A DNA stretch of 64,000 bases from Acanthopleura granulata (GCA_016165875.1 JABBOT010000023.1:372001-436000); one strand, 5' to 3'. Counted from the stretch's first letter, positions 44,280-58,700 are shown. Program-made: numbers and translations. Notes: generated from the sequence alone by a model not told the origin.

Positions 44280-46500
44280 ACCACCGGTCTTGAGTTTAGC
44301 TGCTGACACAAGTACCTGGCTCCCACCGTCATGAACATCACACGGTTGCTACTACGACAAACTAGCTGTTGACAAACAACATTGCTCTGACTCACCAAAC
44401 GTGGGCAACATATATATATATATATATAGCTATTCCCTTGCTATTCCCACATACTCACTGGTGGCACACAAGCTTACTCCCACTGCTAACACGATTGAGG
44501 TCATCACATACTTGTTCCCTTGCTTATCACAAATATTAGCTGCTGAGAACTTTGTCCTCACTGCTAACACCAACATAATCACCATACAGTTGTTCTGTAT
44601 GCGTACTTATTTGATGTTTTAGGCCATACTCCAGAATATTTCGCCTATCCAACTGCGACCAGCACTATGGTGGGAGGAAACCCCAAGACCATCCACATTA
44701 TTTCGCCTATACGACGGAGAGGAAGCCAGCATGAGCTGGACTTTCACTCACAGCGACAAAATTTGTGATCATTGGTACTTTTGGATCATTACGTTACGCT
44801 GGTACGCTACCTCCTCTGCCACACAACCTTTGCTCCATCTGCTAACACAATCATGGTTGCCATACTGTTATTCCCTTGCTTATCAGAAATATTACCTGTT
44901 GACATAACCTTGGTCCCTATGCTAACACCATCGTGGTGGTTACACATAACCTTTCTACCTCTCAACAACACAGGCACCTTACTGCTCAAAATAATACCTG
45001 CTAACACCACCGGGGTTTTCACACAGTATTTGCCTTACTGCTCACAAACACTGCTCGAGGACACAACCTGCTAACACCATCGTAGTCATCATACAGTTGT
45101 TCCCTTGCTACTTACAAAATGTTAATTGGTGACACGCGCCCTTGCTCCCACTGATCAACACAAGCACCTTACAGTTGTTCCCTTGCTACTCACAAATTGT
45201 TAACTGGTGACACGCTCCTTTGTTCCCACTCATCAACATAAGCACATAACAGTTGTTCCTTTTCTACTCACAAATGTTAGAAGTTGACACACAACCTTGC
45301 TCCCACTCGTCAACATAAGCACCACACAGTTTTTCCCTTGCTACTCACAAATACTGGCTATCTATTCCCATCGCTGACACGTACTTTCATATCCTACACA
45401 GTTTATTTCCTTGTAGCTCTACACTTTTAATACGTAATGCCTATACACAGCAGATTCCAACATATAATTCCCTTCCTGTACACACATTTTGACCACAAAT
45501 ACTCAAGTGTATATTCTTACTGCCAACTACAACGCCACATATATTCACAACCCACAGACACACTTGCCCATGTTTACACTTGCTCTGTTCACATTTCACA
45601 CTTCTGCCACTGGTAATTAAAACAACTGATATACTCCTGAGTGTTCTGTTCTTGGGCGGCTGCTAACCGCACATGTTTTTGGTATTACTTGCTAAAAGAC
45701 TCACACACAGTTACGACGCTGCTGTTCACACATTCTGGCAACTGGCAAATTATTCTGATCACTGGCCTGCTCGCACTCACACAGGCACGCTTGTTTTCTT
45801 CCTGTCAAATATGATAACGTCTGAACCATTATTCTGTTTCCACTCCTCAACCTCAACTCATACCCATACTAGCTGTTCACACACGATCATGTCTGACATT
45901 AGTCTCTTCTGAGTGCTCACACAACAGTCCTCCATGAATCCTATACACTGTTTTCTTGCCCTGCTGTTCTCATGTAATAATATGCGACATTACTGTGAAA
46001 TCGCCCGTCTCACACCGGCCATTTATCAATGAATCTATACACAGTTTCCTTGCTATTCAAACTTGTTGTCATCGGATAAATTATTCTGTTCTGTTTACAG
46101 CCTCATATTCACAAAGATATACACAACTGTTCTCGCACTGTTCACACATGCTTACATAGGACATTATTCTGTTTTCACTGATAACAATCATGTATCCATG
46201 AACCACATACACAACCCCGTACCCTGTTTTATTGCTGTTCACATATGTGCATACTTTTTGAAAATCACACATTGCTCTCTTCTCAAATGCTCAGATCCAT
46301 GCATCCATGAACCCTACACAAGTGTTCCCTTGTCATTCTCACATGCTGTTCTCAACTGCTCTAACACCCATTCATCTTTGATTCATACACACTCTTATTC
46401 CCTTGTCGTTCACACATGCTGACATCTGACTGTCACCCATCATTCTGTTCTCACTGCTTACACCCATCTACCTGTATCCAGGAATCCATACATGGTTCTT
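44280..46500. repeat. Degenerate 70-80-bp tandem repeat field
   Basis: Words such as CTTGCTCCCACTG, CTAACACCAT, CATACAGTTGTTCCCTTGCT, ACTCACAAAT and GACACA recur in the same order many times, with divergence growing toward 46.5 kb. A (TA)n tract lies at 44,410-44,428. A family A copy interrupts the field at 44,610-44,760. No coding function is inferred from the frames inside it. Confidence 0.65.
44610..44760 (+). repeat. Dispersed repeat family A, copy 3
   Basis: TTTGATGTTTTAGGCCATAC, CCAGAATATTTCGCCTATCC, GCACTATGGTGGGAGG and GAGGAAGCCAGCATGAGC. It ends in a direct-count CACTCACAGCGAC block typical of the family tail. Confidence 0.7.
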
Positions 46501-49500
46501 CTCTACAGATCATTGACTATTGCTAATGACACTCTCTACCATCACAATGTGCACCATTATATTTGAAATCCATCAGGCGTTTCCTTACTCTTGAAATACT
46601 TGAGCGACAACAATACACCATGTACCAGATTCATTCAGAACCCAAATATCATCACACAAGTACTTATCATATACAACAAAGGCAGAAATGAAAATAGAAC
46701 GTATTTAGCAAACAGATTTGAATGGTCACCCTACATCAACTTATTAAGTTATACAGTATAACAATTGCACAATTCCTATGACTGGGACACTAATAAATGC
46801 GTACATATGAAAACCAACCGCTTACAATAGTGTGACTCCATAGTCACTGTTTGATGTACACCTCTGACATTTCAATACACCATACATGAAAAACAATTAT
46901 TTCACGACAAACATTTCCCTCTCATGATCAGAAATCCTAAACAAACAGCATAATTTCAGCAAATGCTAGAACAGACAGAAGCAATATCAAACAGATTGCC
47001 ACATCCGTGAACAGAAGAGAAAGTGGTCAGGGTTGCAATGATATATCTCACAGCATAAGAAGTCCAACCAATGTTCACATTTGTAAATGAACCATTTCAA
47101 AATTCTGACCACAGCACGAGCACAATTAACAGTTTCCTGACAACCAGTTCTGTGCACAAGCAAAGGGCGTTCAGTTATATAACGGCAAGTACATAATCTG
47201 GTCCTTTGTGAACATCCAGCGATAACGCAGAGCTTGAATTTAGCGAGTCTTCTTGCCCCCAAGATACAGGTGACTAACCCAGGACTGCTGGATTGAAAAT
47301 CAGAAGTGACTTGGACGGTACATTTATGACCCAGAAAGGGTAGAAGAATAAAAGTACACCAGGTCTTCATAAAACCAGGGAACACTTGGACTGTTTTCCC
47401 CAAAACATCACTAAATACTCTGTATAATCTAAAACGATTAAGAAGGGATCAAAAATCATTAACAATGTTATGCTTTTAGGTTTCCCCATTTGAAATTTCA
47501 GTACATGCAGTTTAGTCAACGAAGAAGGGTTTCAGGAATAATGTATCACTATGAGTACAACTTTTCGTGGGTAGAAACCCACTGAAATCCAAGCCCTGCG
47601 TATATACATGTACATACATATAATAACAGCATAAAACACACACATTAACAATCAGGGTACCCTTCCACACGAAAAGAAAACTGCATTCCTTTGCTTGGCT
47701 GATTAAATCTTCTGTGCACAGTGAGCAGAAAAGAAGGAATATAAGTACATGTAAAAGGTGGATTTACTCATTTCCATGTAAAAGGTTTCCCTGATATAAG
47801 ATAAATGTAACTGTGGCATATGACTGGGACAAGACTTACCTCTACACAACACCAACCAACCAACCAATCAAGAAAACAATTATTACTTGCTTTATAAAAC
47901 TAATTTCAAATTGAATTCAATACACTAATCTTAAAACCCAGTAATATGCTGGTTACCATATCAGCCAAACAAGTATAATTGGCTTCTTATTGTAGGAAAG
48001 GTAAGAAAACATTCAAAACTTTCCTAGAATAGGCACATGACGCTTAAATGCTTTAAGCAGTACCCAGTTCATACATTTAACATGGAAGACAACTTGAAAT
48101 ACATATACATCTGCTTGTAATTTGAAAATTTTGAACTGTGTTATTTAATGTTATAATCTGAACACTGATGACTTCCTAGTTATACCTGATAACAAAGTTG
48201 GTCTTTGTTGATCATACACCTGATGATCATTTGTCTGTATCCTTAATTTTTGGTTAAGTATATTCTCAACATTTCAACAAACTAATTATAAATTTAAGAC
48301 ATATATTTGGCATTTGAACAACTGTTTTTCTGTGTATGTGTGGACATTAGTGTACATGCATTTTCTGATTTGATGAAGAATAGTACTTTATAATATAAGA
48401 GATACCGGCACATAAAATATGCGCAAACATAAGCATTTCTTCCAAAATATCAAAGGCACAGAATGACATTTTGAAATCACGAACTGAAGATAACCAAAAA
48501 CTTACGAGTGCTTACAGCTTACAAATCAACTTTTAAACCAAATGGCAAACACAGTCTGCACTGTCAAACCCATGCAACACCTGGTAACTCGATCATGTTT
48601 TTTGTAACCTGAACTCCACTAACAATGTAACACTTACCTTTCTCTCCTGCCTCACTCCTGAGAGGTAACAGTAAACTAAATCTCTATTGCACATCTCACC
48701 GGGATATGCATGCACAGAAACACAAAACTGGTTATACATATGACTTCCCTTTACCAAACGCCAGCCACGAGTACTTTGTTAACAGCAAGATAGATCAAAC
48801 CTGGCTTATATCAGACAAGTATATAACTCCACAAAATAGTACAAAAAAGGAAACATAACATAACTCACACTATGTCAGGCTGCTCTATGGAGGTGCTTCG
48901 AATTTGAACTCTTTTGTTGCGAGTGGTGAAATAATGTTTAACTCTATCATGTGACTTGTAAAAAAAATGCTCGGCAGCGTTTGTTGACATTACTTTACCA
49001 ATCGCCTGTCTCACCATGTTCCGGAGATAAAAGTCGCGCATGTTTTCCTAAAGAAACAGTCTCTCAATCGTTTGTGTACTATTTCAACCTTTTGTGAAAT
49101 GTTTTTCAGATGCTCTCGTTACAGTAAATCTTTTCAATAATCGTTCCCTAACATTTCTGACACCCAGGACCAGGACTTCTACCTCCGACTATACGATTTC
49201 GAAATCAAAACTCCCAAATTTGTCCTTATTTTAATAATCACTTTGTGGAAGGCTTACGAAAGACTATTCCCTAGACACAATACACATCCACTATATATAT
49301 TCTCGGAAAAATAACCTCTTCTAATCCCTAAGTTATGTGGGTTTCTTGTCTTTTTGTATTTACCTATTTTCTCCAAAGCTAACCAAATCATTTTGTTCCA
49401 AAATCAATTCAAACCTAAGTCATTTTGTACCAAAGTCAATTCAAACCTAATTCACTTTACACCCAACGAATTTAAAGGTGTACTCGATACCTTATTTCCA

Positions 49501-49687
49501 ATCAGGATATATTCCATACATATGTAATTAACATATCCACATCTCATGACAAAAGATAAACTTTACTTGTCACATCTATCTAGAGGAAGGGATTCTACTA
49601 CTCCATAGACCATATCTTTTACATTGTTTCTGTTAAAGTTTAGGGTACAAGGTCATACTTATTTAATTCACTGTTGTTTGACAGCAA
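46501..49687. other. Non-genic region
   Basis: No gene recognised. A 138-codon minus-strand frame (46,987-47,403) is open, but shows no domain and no splice or promoter context. Confidence 0.35.
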
Positions 49688-49832
49688 ACTCAAGAAATAG
49701 TATGGCATTTGAAGCCAGCAGCTAGGCGCCGCATTGATAAATTTGACATCTCTGGACACACACTCAAGAAATAGTATGGCATTTGAAGCCAGCAGCTAGG
49801 CGCCGCATTGATAAATTTGACATCTCTGGACA
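49688..49832. repeat. Perfect 74-bp tandem duplication
   Basis: The unit, from ACTCAAGAAATAGTATGGC to CATCTCTGGAC, occurs at 49688-49761 and again from 49762 with no mismatch over at least 70 bases, indicating a very recent duplication. Confidence 0.9.
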
Positions 49833-52800
49833 ATGTACAGCGCATTTCTTAATACACTATTTTATGAACTGTCTATCGTGGGTTTGTTTATTCACGGCTA
49901 GTTGCCATAAACCCGGTGACCCACCCTGGTGATCTACGTGGGTTCTGTGGTAAACTCACTGCATAGACTACTTCCTGTCGTTTTAACAACTCGACATGTG
50001 GGATCAGCTTTGTAGGGTTTACCACTACAAAAAGACTTAGGTAGATCTGACCAGATACAAAGCACCCTGTATACAATACCGATATGCTTATCACAATTCA
50101 ACAGGCCTACAATACTCGTGTGACGCTTGTTTGAAGCACCAATGAATGATAAATAACACTACATGCACTGAGAATAACTCCAAGCATTGAGTTAATCTTG
50201 TGGCATTTGTAGAATTTATAAGCGGTATTCTTTCATGTATACCAATATATTTTATTGTTAGATGAAATTCCTGATGAAGGCAGGATCTAGAAGTATATAC
50301 TTACCTTAGTCAGGCCTAATACTTGTAAGCAGAGGGGTATGAAATTTTACCGATAAGAATAGACAGATTTCAGAATTTTGACTTCCACATATCCACGGAA
50401 AGTTTGGCCAGATTCATGGCCTGGTCAACTATCAGTTAAACATGTCAAGCTCATGTGCTAGCCTACAAGTACATGTAGCTGGGATGGTCCTTCTTTAGAG
50501 CCCATGGGTAGTGGTACTATGCCTCTTAAGGTGGAAAATTGCTCTTACCTTTATAACATCTTTACGTTTAGTATACACTAGGATTATAAGACATGACAAA
50601 ACCGGCATCAGCAAATCCCCAATGTACTCAAAGCATTGAAACTCTTGTGTGAAGTGAGAAGCACCAATTTTTCACGTTCCAACTTTGACTAAGCTACGTG
50701 CCAAACACATTAATAGTTTACTTCACACTAATATAGACAAACAGCAAATTACAACGTAATGAAGGAGGTGGATGGGAATTAGATGTCTTCTTGTGGCAAT
50801 GGACAGCCAACACCTGATGCCAGGAACACTCCCTGTGCTATTTTACAGCATTACACACTTTGTGTTCCAGTGTATGGTGTGTCGGCGTCATTCAGAGAGA
50901 CTGGCGACAGGACCACACACATCTAGACACAAGGAGTTATTTCTGAGAATAGTATTGAATTAATCGTTAATACTACATATAATCCAAATATACATTCAGA
51001 CATAAAAACTGAACAACTAATATTCCCATCTATCAAGAAAGAATACACTACTTCTCCACCCAGACTGGAAATACATTTCCTTAACAGAACAGGAAACACA
51101 TTTCTTTGCCCCATTAAGAAATACAACTGTTTAACATAATAAGGTATACATTTCTTCTCCTCAACCATAGGACAAACATGCCATCTCCCCTGGCAATCAA
51201 TATACTCTGAGAAGGTTATCCCTATATGAAAAGTTGGCAAACATAAGCATTGAACACATTATAACACTTTCTTCACAAATGCACACGTTTGTGTAACACT
51301 GTAAATGAAACAGGAAATAATTCAACAGTTACTATGAGAAATGCATTAATAAACATGCCCAACATCAACAATAAAACATAAAAAACATAGAATTAGATGT
51401 AAGCCCCAGGCATACGCCACAATTCACATTAAGTACAAACATTAAGTTAGCACATTTAGTTTTAACAGCAAGACCACCAAATGCAATACAGTGTTACACA
51501 TAACTTGTAGACACATCACAAAGTAAAACATCATTGCTATAAAATATCACATGTGAAAGCTGAAAAGTCAGCTTGACTAGCCTCAATAGAGGAAACTTTG
51601 TAAATACTATAAAAAAAAACAGCATAACTTTGTAAAACTGTAGATGAATATGAAAATTAAATATAAATACAACCATATAAATGTAAAGCATAAATACTCT
51701 TTTGTCTCTGTAGATTCAATAAGTAGAAAAACCAGGATATTTCATAATAATGATAATCTTTAATAACGCTTTCTGTGGTACAATAACGAAACATAATATG
51801 GTGTCTTTTTAACACCTACGAAATGAAATTTCCTTCACCAAAATCTTTTTAACGGAAAGACTTTTGTTACATAACCATTTTTAAAGAGAAGCAGTAATGA
51901 AAAAATTTGTTTTTTCATGGTAAAATAACTAAAATGTCAAACAAATGCTTCTAGCATCAGAAAATTAAAACACTTTACCTGGTTAATTGATTGTTTAGTG
52001 CACAGCTGAGGCACCACTTAATCTGGCTGATCTTCCAAGCAAACACTGGAGGGTTGTCAGCTATACAGCCAACTTATAATTATCATCACTCTGACAACAA
52101 AGAAACCAGACTTTACCTCCAGCTAACACAAATGATAAAAATACCCCTACCAGTGAAGGAATATTTATACCAAGATACACAATGTTTTCCATGTAAATAT
52201 TTTTCTTGACAATGGCGACTGATGTTCACATTAACATAATTCATCATATAATAACACTGCAGAAATCATTCCCTCCCTCCCAAACTCCCACCCCATTACA
52301 CTCCAACAGATGCCAGTGTTTTGAGTAGGCTGGTGATGTCACAATAGGATAGTAAAAGCACCTGTATGCCATCCTGGATCACCACACCAACATATACTCC
52401 TATATATACTTCTATACTCCTAGCTGAATGTGTTACCAAGATAACAGATAGTCTTGTGGGTGTCAACAATATAACAAATGGCAATGTTGTAGAAATTTAC
52501 TTAAGGTGAGTGACATCATGCAAGCGATGGAATCAATGTTTATCTCAGTTTTCCTCATTAAAACCTCTAAATCTACGTAAAATATTATTCATGTATGCAG
52601 CATGCTCTCAAAGGTAATCTTCCATATAAAATGTTCAAATGCAATTTTCTTTTAGGTGCCTATTTTATGATGCAGGATGATGATTTTTCTACATGTATGC
52701 CCAGGCCTGTATATGAACAACACTAAGGAGGCTGCTTGACTAGTGCTGAAGTCTTTATTCCCCAAACATTCTCACACACTGCTGGGAACAGCTTATACCT

Positions 52801-53200
52801 GGATCCCAGGGCCCCTCTAACACATTCTTTACCTATCAACAGCAATACTGATACAAGGCCTCATGGGAATGAGCAGTTCCGGCTCATCCTGATATACAGC
52901 AGACAATTAGCAAAGCTGTAATCTCATTTTATGACTCCATTATGCTGCGGAGAATTAGATCTTATTATTAAGGTCTTACTTTAAATTATTCTTGCTGACA
53001 TTCAAGTAATAAATCAGTTTTCACCTCCTCGACCATTTCTCCTATGAAAGATTATCTTTCAATGTGATTTACGCACGTTTCTAATTTGATTTTGGACATT
53101 GGTTGCATTGGCTAGTGTCAAGGATTAAAGTATTAGTCTTCTTCTCTTCCCCTAATAACACTCAATTCTTTTTCACTAAACTATCTCACTGTTAAGAATG

Positions 53201-53275
53201 GTTTATGAATGAATGATTGTGTTTAAGCACCACACTGATAATATTTCACTCATACTGTGGCAAAGATGATTTATG
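53201..53275 (+). repeat. Dispersed repeat family B, copy
   Basis: TGAATGAATGATTGTGTTTAAGCACCACACTGATAATATTTC with an ATACTGTGGCAAAGA end. It is diverged from the 28.8-kb copy. Confidence 0.5.
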
Positions 53276-53942
53276 TGCCGTCACACAAGGAAATAAAGGC
53301 CAAGGATTTACGACAAAGCAAAACAATATTTTCACTTCCATATAAACAAGAAAAAGCCTGTAGTTGCTCAATTTGGATGCCACCTCTGAGGCCTTGTCTT
53401 GCAGCCTTTAATCATAGGATACATACGACAGTAGATAACAGGTGTACCTTAATTAGATTTGCCCTGTCATTATATACATGCAGTTCTGTGACAATTTGGA
53501 AAGTAAAGTTTAGAATGTTGGAAGGGTGCCTGGTAAATGTCTAGTGCACAGTGCTTCTCGCAGAGCACAAACTGTCGAACAAAAACACATGTACTAAACA
53601 GATGGGGCATCAAACAATACACAGTTCAAAGTCACAGTGTTACAACATCATACTGGCATTTCTTCCTGACGTGATGGCCGTCACTTCACAGCACAGTAGG
53701 GCCAATCTCTCACATCTAACACCTCTTGGTATATAGAGTAGTTGCAAGTGCATGATTCCAAAAACAATTATACTGATCATCCCATTTATGTTCTCCACTA
53801 TTACAGGGTGCTGAAAATCAAAAATATAAAAAAACGTTCCTAGCCACATTAGCAACAAAGCTGAAGTTGAGGTAAGTGGCCCTATCATGCCACAAAATGT
53901 TGACATCATGTCACTGTAACACTGAAACTCAAAAATCAAACA

Positions 53943-54143
53943 TCAGTCTTTTTTTTCTTCTTCAAATCTGGTTTTACTCTGAACTTTAACAATATATTTG
54001 CAGTTTCCAAAGTGTACAACTGCAGGCTGTACCTCTTCATCAGACATAGATCTTTCTTGAAAATCACTTACATGTATGTATTCAATCACTTGGAATCTTA
54101 AAATAAAAATTACAATCAATTTAAACAAGTTTTTTTCTTTCAA
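53943..54143 (-). CDS. Possible terminal exon of an unknown gene
   Basis: A frame ending HVSDFQERSMSDEEVQPAVV, then HFGNCKYIVKVQSKTRFEEE and a stop at 53943, has protein-like composition. It is preceded by a T-rich stretch with TTTTATTTTAAG, a possible 3' splice site near 54,098. It could also be chance sequence within the 3' UTR region downstream of the RBM33-like gene. No family recognised. Confidence 0.2.
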   Translation of the reverse strand: MKEKNLFKLIVIFILRFQVIEYIHVSDFQERSMSDEEVQPAVVHFGNCKYIVKVQSKTRFEEEKKD

Positions 54144-54244
54144 AGTCTTATTCTCATTGGCTCATTAATAAAACAATCTTTAACAGCTTCTATGTAATGT
54201 CAGCAACTTCCAATACGAAAATGCATTATTTAGAATTATATGTA

Positions 54245-54312
54245 GAAGACAGTAATAGTGGACAGTAACAGTGTCAGTGGATGGTAACAGTGTCAGTGGA
54301 TGGTAACAGTGT
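54245..54312. repeat. 21-bp tandem repeat, three copies
   Basis: GTCAGTGGATGGTAACAGT repeats with a 21-bp period; the first copy reads GTGGACAGTAACAGT. Confidence 0.8.
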
Positions 54313-54329
54313 CACCAGTGCGGTGGATG

Positions 54330-54335
54330 TTTATT
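54330..54335 (-). terminator. Candidate poly(A) signal for RBM33-like gene
   Basis: AATAAA on the minus strand, the first I find downstream of the stop at 55785. It would give a 3' UTR of about 1.45 kb. An earlier non-canonical signal is equally possible. Confidence 0.25.
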
Positions 54336-55784
54336 GAGATTTAAAGAGACGTGCCAGGGACACATATGACAATGGGAGAAAACATTACACTGTCGAGTTC
54401 TCAAAACAACCCTAAAGACTATGATATCTGTACAAAGCCCCAAAGGGCAAAATTTACAGACAAAATTTAACAAAGTATCTCAACTATGAATTTGTCAAAG
54501 ATCACATAATATAACTGATGAATGATATCCAGAAGTATGTGCTACTGACAGCCCAAACATATGTGAACTCTTGATACCTCAATACCTCAACATGTTCAGC
54601 TCACTTTCTGTCCCTATAGTGTGGACAGCTGTTTTTATCCATGACTAATATCATCTGATTGACTAAAATCTGTTGCTAATCTTCAGACATAGTTTTCAAG
54701 AAATTTTGATATACAGTCATAATTTCTGAATGGATCATGTCAATACTTGGTGTGGCACTGACCACTAACTTTACCAAATGGCATATGTGTATATATTCAC
54801 GACAAAGTCACGAACTGCAAGGAGAAAGATAAATTAATGCGAGAGAGTGAATTTTTTGTTAACAAATGAAACTTAACAAGATGATTTCTAATGATGTCAC
54901 TTTGTCTATCAAAATATTTTTATGGGTAACATGCGGCAACTAATCCTGAGGTGTTTCCCCACCAAGCTCCAGCCACCCCCTTCCTCCCGAAAAACCCTAA
55001 ACAGAAGATTGCCTGAGCCTAACACAAACAATGCACCAATTCTGCCATGTGGGCACAGTTTCAACATCTACACACAAATGTTTTTTAGCTGGCAGCACAG
55101 AGAAGTTTTATCATTTCCACAATCCCCCAATCATGTCTTTCACAGTCCTAGGTCATTGCCTTGAAGCTGGCACTGCTGTATGTGTGTAGGAGTACAACTG
55201 ATAACACGTGCCATCATATTTCACCACACAGACACTTGAATCTACTGATACACTCAAGACAGAATCGAGCCATCCACAAACCAATCCACATGTATGTCCT
55301 TATGGCTGCACTGTCTGCAGTGGTACACAAGTAGTTGTGCGCTTTCACCAGTAGTTTTGCATCCTCTCCTGTAGTTCCACATTGTCTCATTCGGTCTCTA
55401 GTGATAATCCACAAGTTCTTGTCGTCTCTTGTAGATCTGTCTTGTTTGCTGTAATGCTGCTGCTTTCCCCATGCTCCTTGTAACTTGTCATCTAGCGGAT
55501 AATGACATTCTACAGCTCCATGCCTGTCATTCCCACATACCATAATTATACAACTTGAATTATAATGCAATGCTGTACAGTAATGGTACTGGAACTAGAC
55601 CAGATTCATGTGACATTCTTGGGATATGACACCTACTAAAGCACTATGACTTCATGGCTGGGAAATGCCATACACTATATACCAAAACTACAACACCAAC
55701 TGTATCAGAAGGGCGTGGTAAGCCCCCTCTATTCAGGTGAGTAGAGCTCAGCATTCGCCCTCAGTGTTGTCTACACACCAGGGT

Positions 55785-58700
55785 TCAGGAGGGAAGGGTA
55801 GAGATCCTAATGGAGGACAGGTCCAACAAGTGCCTGTAACAACACAATAGGGTAATTTATCTGCTTATCTCTATCCAATTGTTAAGTGTTAGCCCAACAA
55901 TGAAAGTTTCAAAATATCTTGACATACTTTATAGTATTTATTTATTTATTGGATTGGTGTTAAATGCTGTACTCCAGAATATTTCACTTATACAACAGTG
56001 GTCAGCATAATGATGGGAGGAATGGGCAGAGCCAGAGAAAACCCACGACCATCTGCAGGTTGGTGGTGGACCTTTTCACGTATGGCCAGAGGGGAAGCTA
56101 GCATGAGTTCACAGTGAAATGCAAGCAGAGAAAAGTGCTTACCTGTCATACTTCTGGGCAAACATGTGACCATGGCTGGGGTTTTGAAACTTAATGATAG
56201 CCTTGTTCTGAGACTGTAGCAATTGTACATTCTGAAACAAAATAAATCCATGTTCTGGACTGATAAGGCATTCAGTCACTCCACCCTGCATAATACTCAC
56301 TTAAAGTAGTGGTGTCCAGGTTTATGGTCTTGATGTAATTCATAATCAGAACAATAAACATGAAGGCTACCAAGAAAGTGAATGTAATGAATTAAATGCA
56401 AAATCAAAACAAAACATCACTTCCTTTGCTTTTGTCGGCACTTTCTCATCTTGGTTACCCAGAGGGGAAACAAGTGTAAATTGAGCTTTTAGCAGCCTGC
56501 TTGCTCATTTTCAACCAGCAGTTAGATACACACGCCACTACTTAGAGCCGTGACATCACAGATGTTGTTCTGCAGGCATAGTGCACTTACGATTATGCGG
56601 AAACACTGGTGTGACCAGCCGACATTTATTTATTTATTTATTTGATTGGTGTTTTAGGCAGTACTCAAGAACACGACATTCAGCATTAAGGTGGGAGGTA
56701 ACCAGGGAGAGCCCGGGGGAAACCCAGGACCATCCGCAGGTTGCTGGCAGACCTTCCCACGTACAGCTGGTGAGGAAGCCAGCATGGACCATCACATAAG
56801 AACCTATCAAGGAACAATAAATACAAATAACACTGCATGACTGACTATGCTGGGTTGGCGACACTGGTGTTTCTGTATAATCCTAAGTGCCCCCTAGTTG
56901 GGCATCCTTCTATACCCTTCATATTCCTATCTAAACAGAATGAAGGACATGGGACCCCTAAGTCTATGGAAGGGAAATGATCCTACCACTGAGAGTTCTC
57001 TATATGTATTTCTAATCTCGCTATTACTTAAACAGAACTTGCATATTCACGGGTCAGCTTTATCACCATTCCACTCAGATAGTATGTAAATATACCTCTA
57101 CTGGGCCGACTGTTCTGCAAAGCTTGTACAGTTTTTGCTGTGTCGTTGACTTGGACAAATTGTCTATGGAGACAAACTGACTGGAATTTCCTTTCGTCAC
57201 ATTTGGCCCAACCACAACTCTCTGGAAATACAAAAGAGGTTTGAGGAATGCAGAGGAATAATGTTTAAAGTGAAACACCACTGAAAAATGAAGTTGTGGT
57301 GAGTTAAAAGAGCAGAAAAAGCTGAAAATACCTTGACTGATTTTGTTTTGATTTTTCTCCACAAAATTAAACACAGTAAAATGTTTTGAATGTGTGGTGG
57401 ACTCTACGGGCCATACTGAATAGGCTGAAGAATGATGATGTCACATTCCGTTTAGCTGTATGCTGTCCTTCCCGTCAGGGTCTGATCAAAAGGCAGGGAC
57501 ATTGTATGCTATCCTTCCTGTCAGGGTATGAACCACAGCCTGGGTCACTGTATGCTATCCTTCCTGTCAGGGTATGAACCACAGCCTGGGTCACTGTATG
57601 CTGTCCTTCCCGTTAGAGTATGAACCATAGCCTGGGTCACTGTATGCTGTCCTTCCTGTTAGAGTATGAACCAAAGCCAGGGACATTGTATGCTGTCCTT
57701 CATGTCAGTGTATGAACCACAGGTAGGGACATTATATGCTGTCCATCCTGTCTTGGTCTGATCCACAGGCAGGGATATAACATGCTGTCCTTCCTGTCAT
57801 TGCATAAACCAAAGGCAGGGACTGTATACTGTCCTCTCTATCATGGTCTGATCCAAAGGCAGGGACATTGTATGCTGTCCTTCCCGTCAAGGTCTGATCT
57901 ACAAGCAGGGACACTGTATGCTGTCCTTCCTGTCAGGGCCTGATCCACAGGCATGGACACTGTAGGCTGTCCTTCCCGTCAGGGTACGAACCACAGACAG
58001 GAACACTGCATGCTGTCCTATCGTGGTCTGATCGACAGCCTGGGCCATTGTATGCTGTCCTTCCCGTCAGGGTCTGATTCGCAGGCATGGACACTGTATG
58101 CTGTCCTTCCTGTCAGGGTACGAACCACAGACAGGAACACTGTCTGCTGTCCTTCCTGTCAGGGTACGAACCACAGACAGGAACACTGTATGCTGTCCTC
58201 CCTGTCAGGGTCTCATGCACAGACAGGGATATTGCACGCTGTCCTTCCGGTACATGTGTGAACCACAGGCAGGGACATTACATGCTGTCCTGTCAGGGTG
58301 TGATCCACAGATACATGCACTGTATGCTGTCCTGTCGAGGTGTGATCCACAGACATGGGACATTGTATGCTGTTCTGTCATAGTATGATCGACAGGCAGG
58401 GGATATTGCATGCTGCCTTGTCATGGTCCGATCCACAGACAGGAACACTGCATGCTGTCCTGTCGTGGTGTGATCCACAGATATGGGACACTGTATGCTG
58501 TCCTGTCAAGATGTGATCAACGGACATGGCATACTGAACCAACAACCTTTAGCTGATTACTGACACACTACCCTACCTGTGACGGACAGATATAGACACA
58601 ATATTTGTGGAAGGCAAGTAGTTTTCAATGAATTTCAGACGGTGCAATCAGTCATATGACCATCACGAACTGTGCCCATGGCAGGGATTGAACCCCACCT

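Noticed and set aside
46987..47403. 138-codon minus-strand frame
   Set aside because: No domain, no splice or promoter context; such frames are expected by chance over 64 kb.
55214..55570. 118-codon minus-strand frame
   Set aside because: Lies in the likely 3' UTR of the RBM33-like gene and has no recognisable domain.
57953..58388. Overlapping frames of about 100 codons with Cys-rich repeats
   Set aside because: They are products of the 46/43-bp minisatellite, open in several frames at once.
57455..58525. CRISPR-like regular array
   Set aside because: The whole unit repeats with no unique spacers, and the genome is animal.
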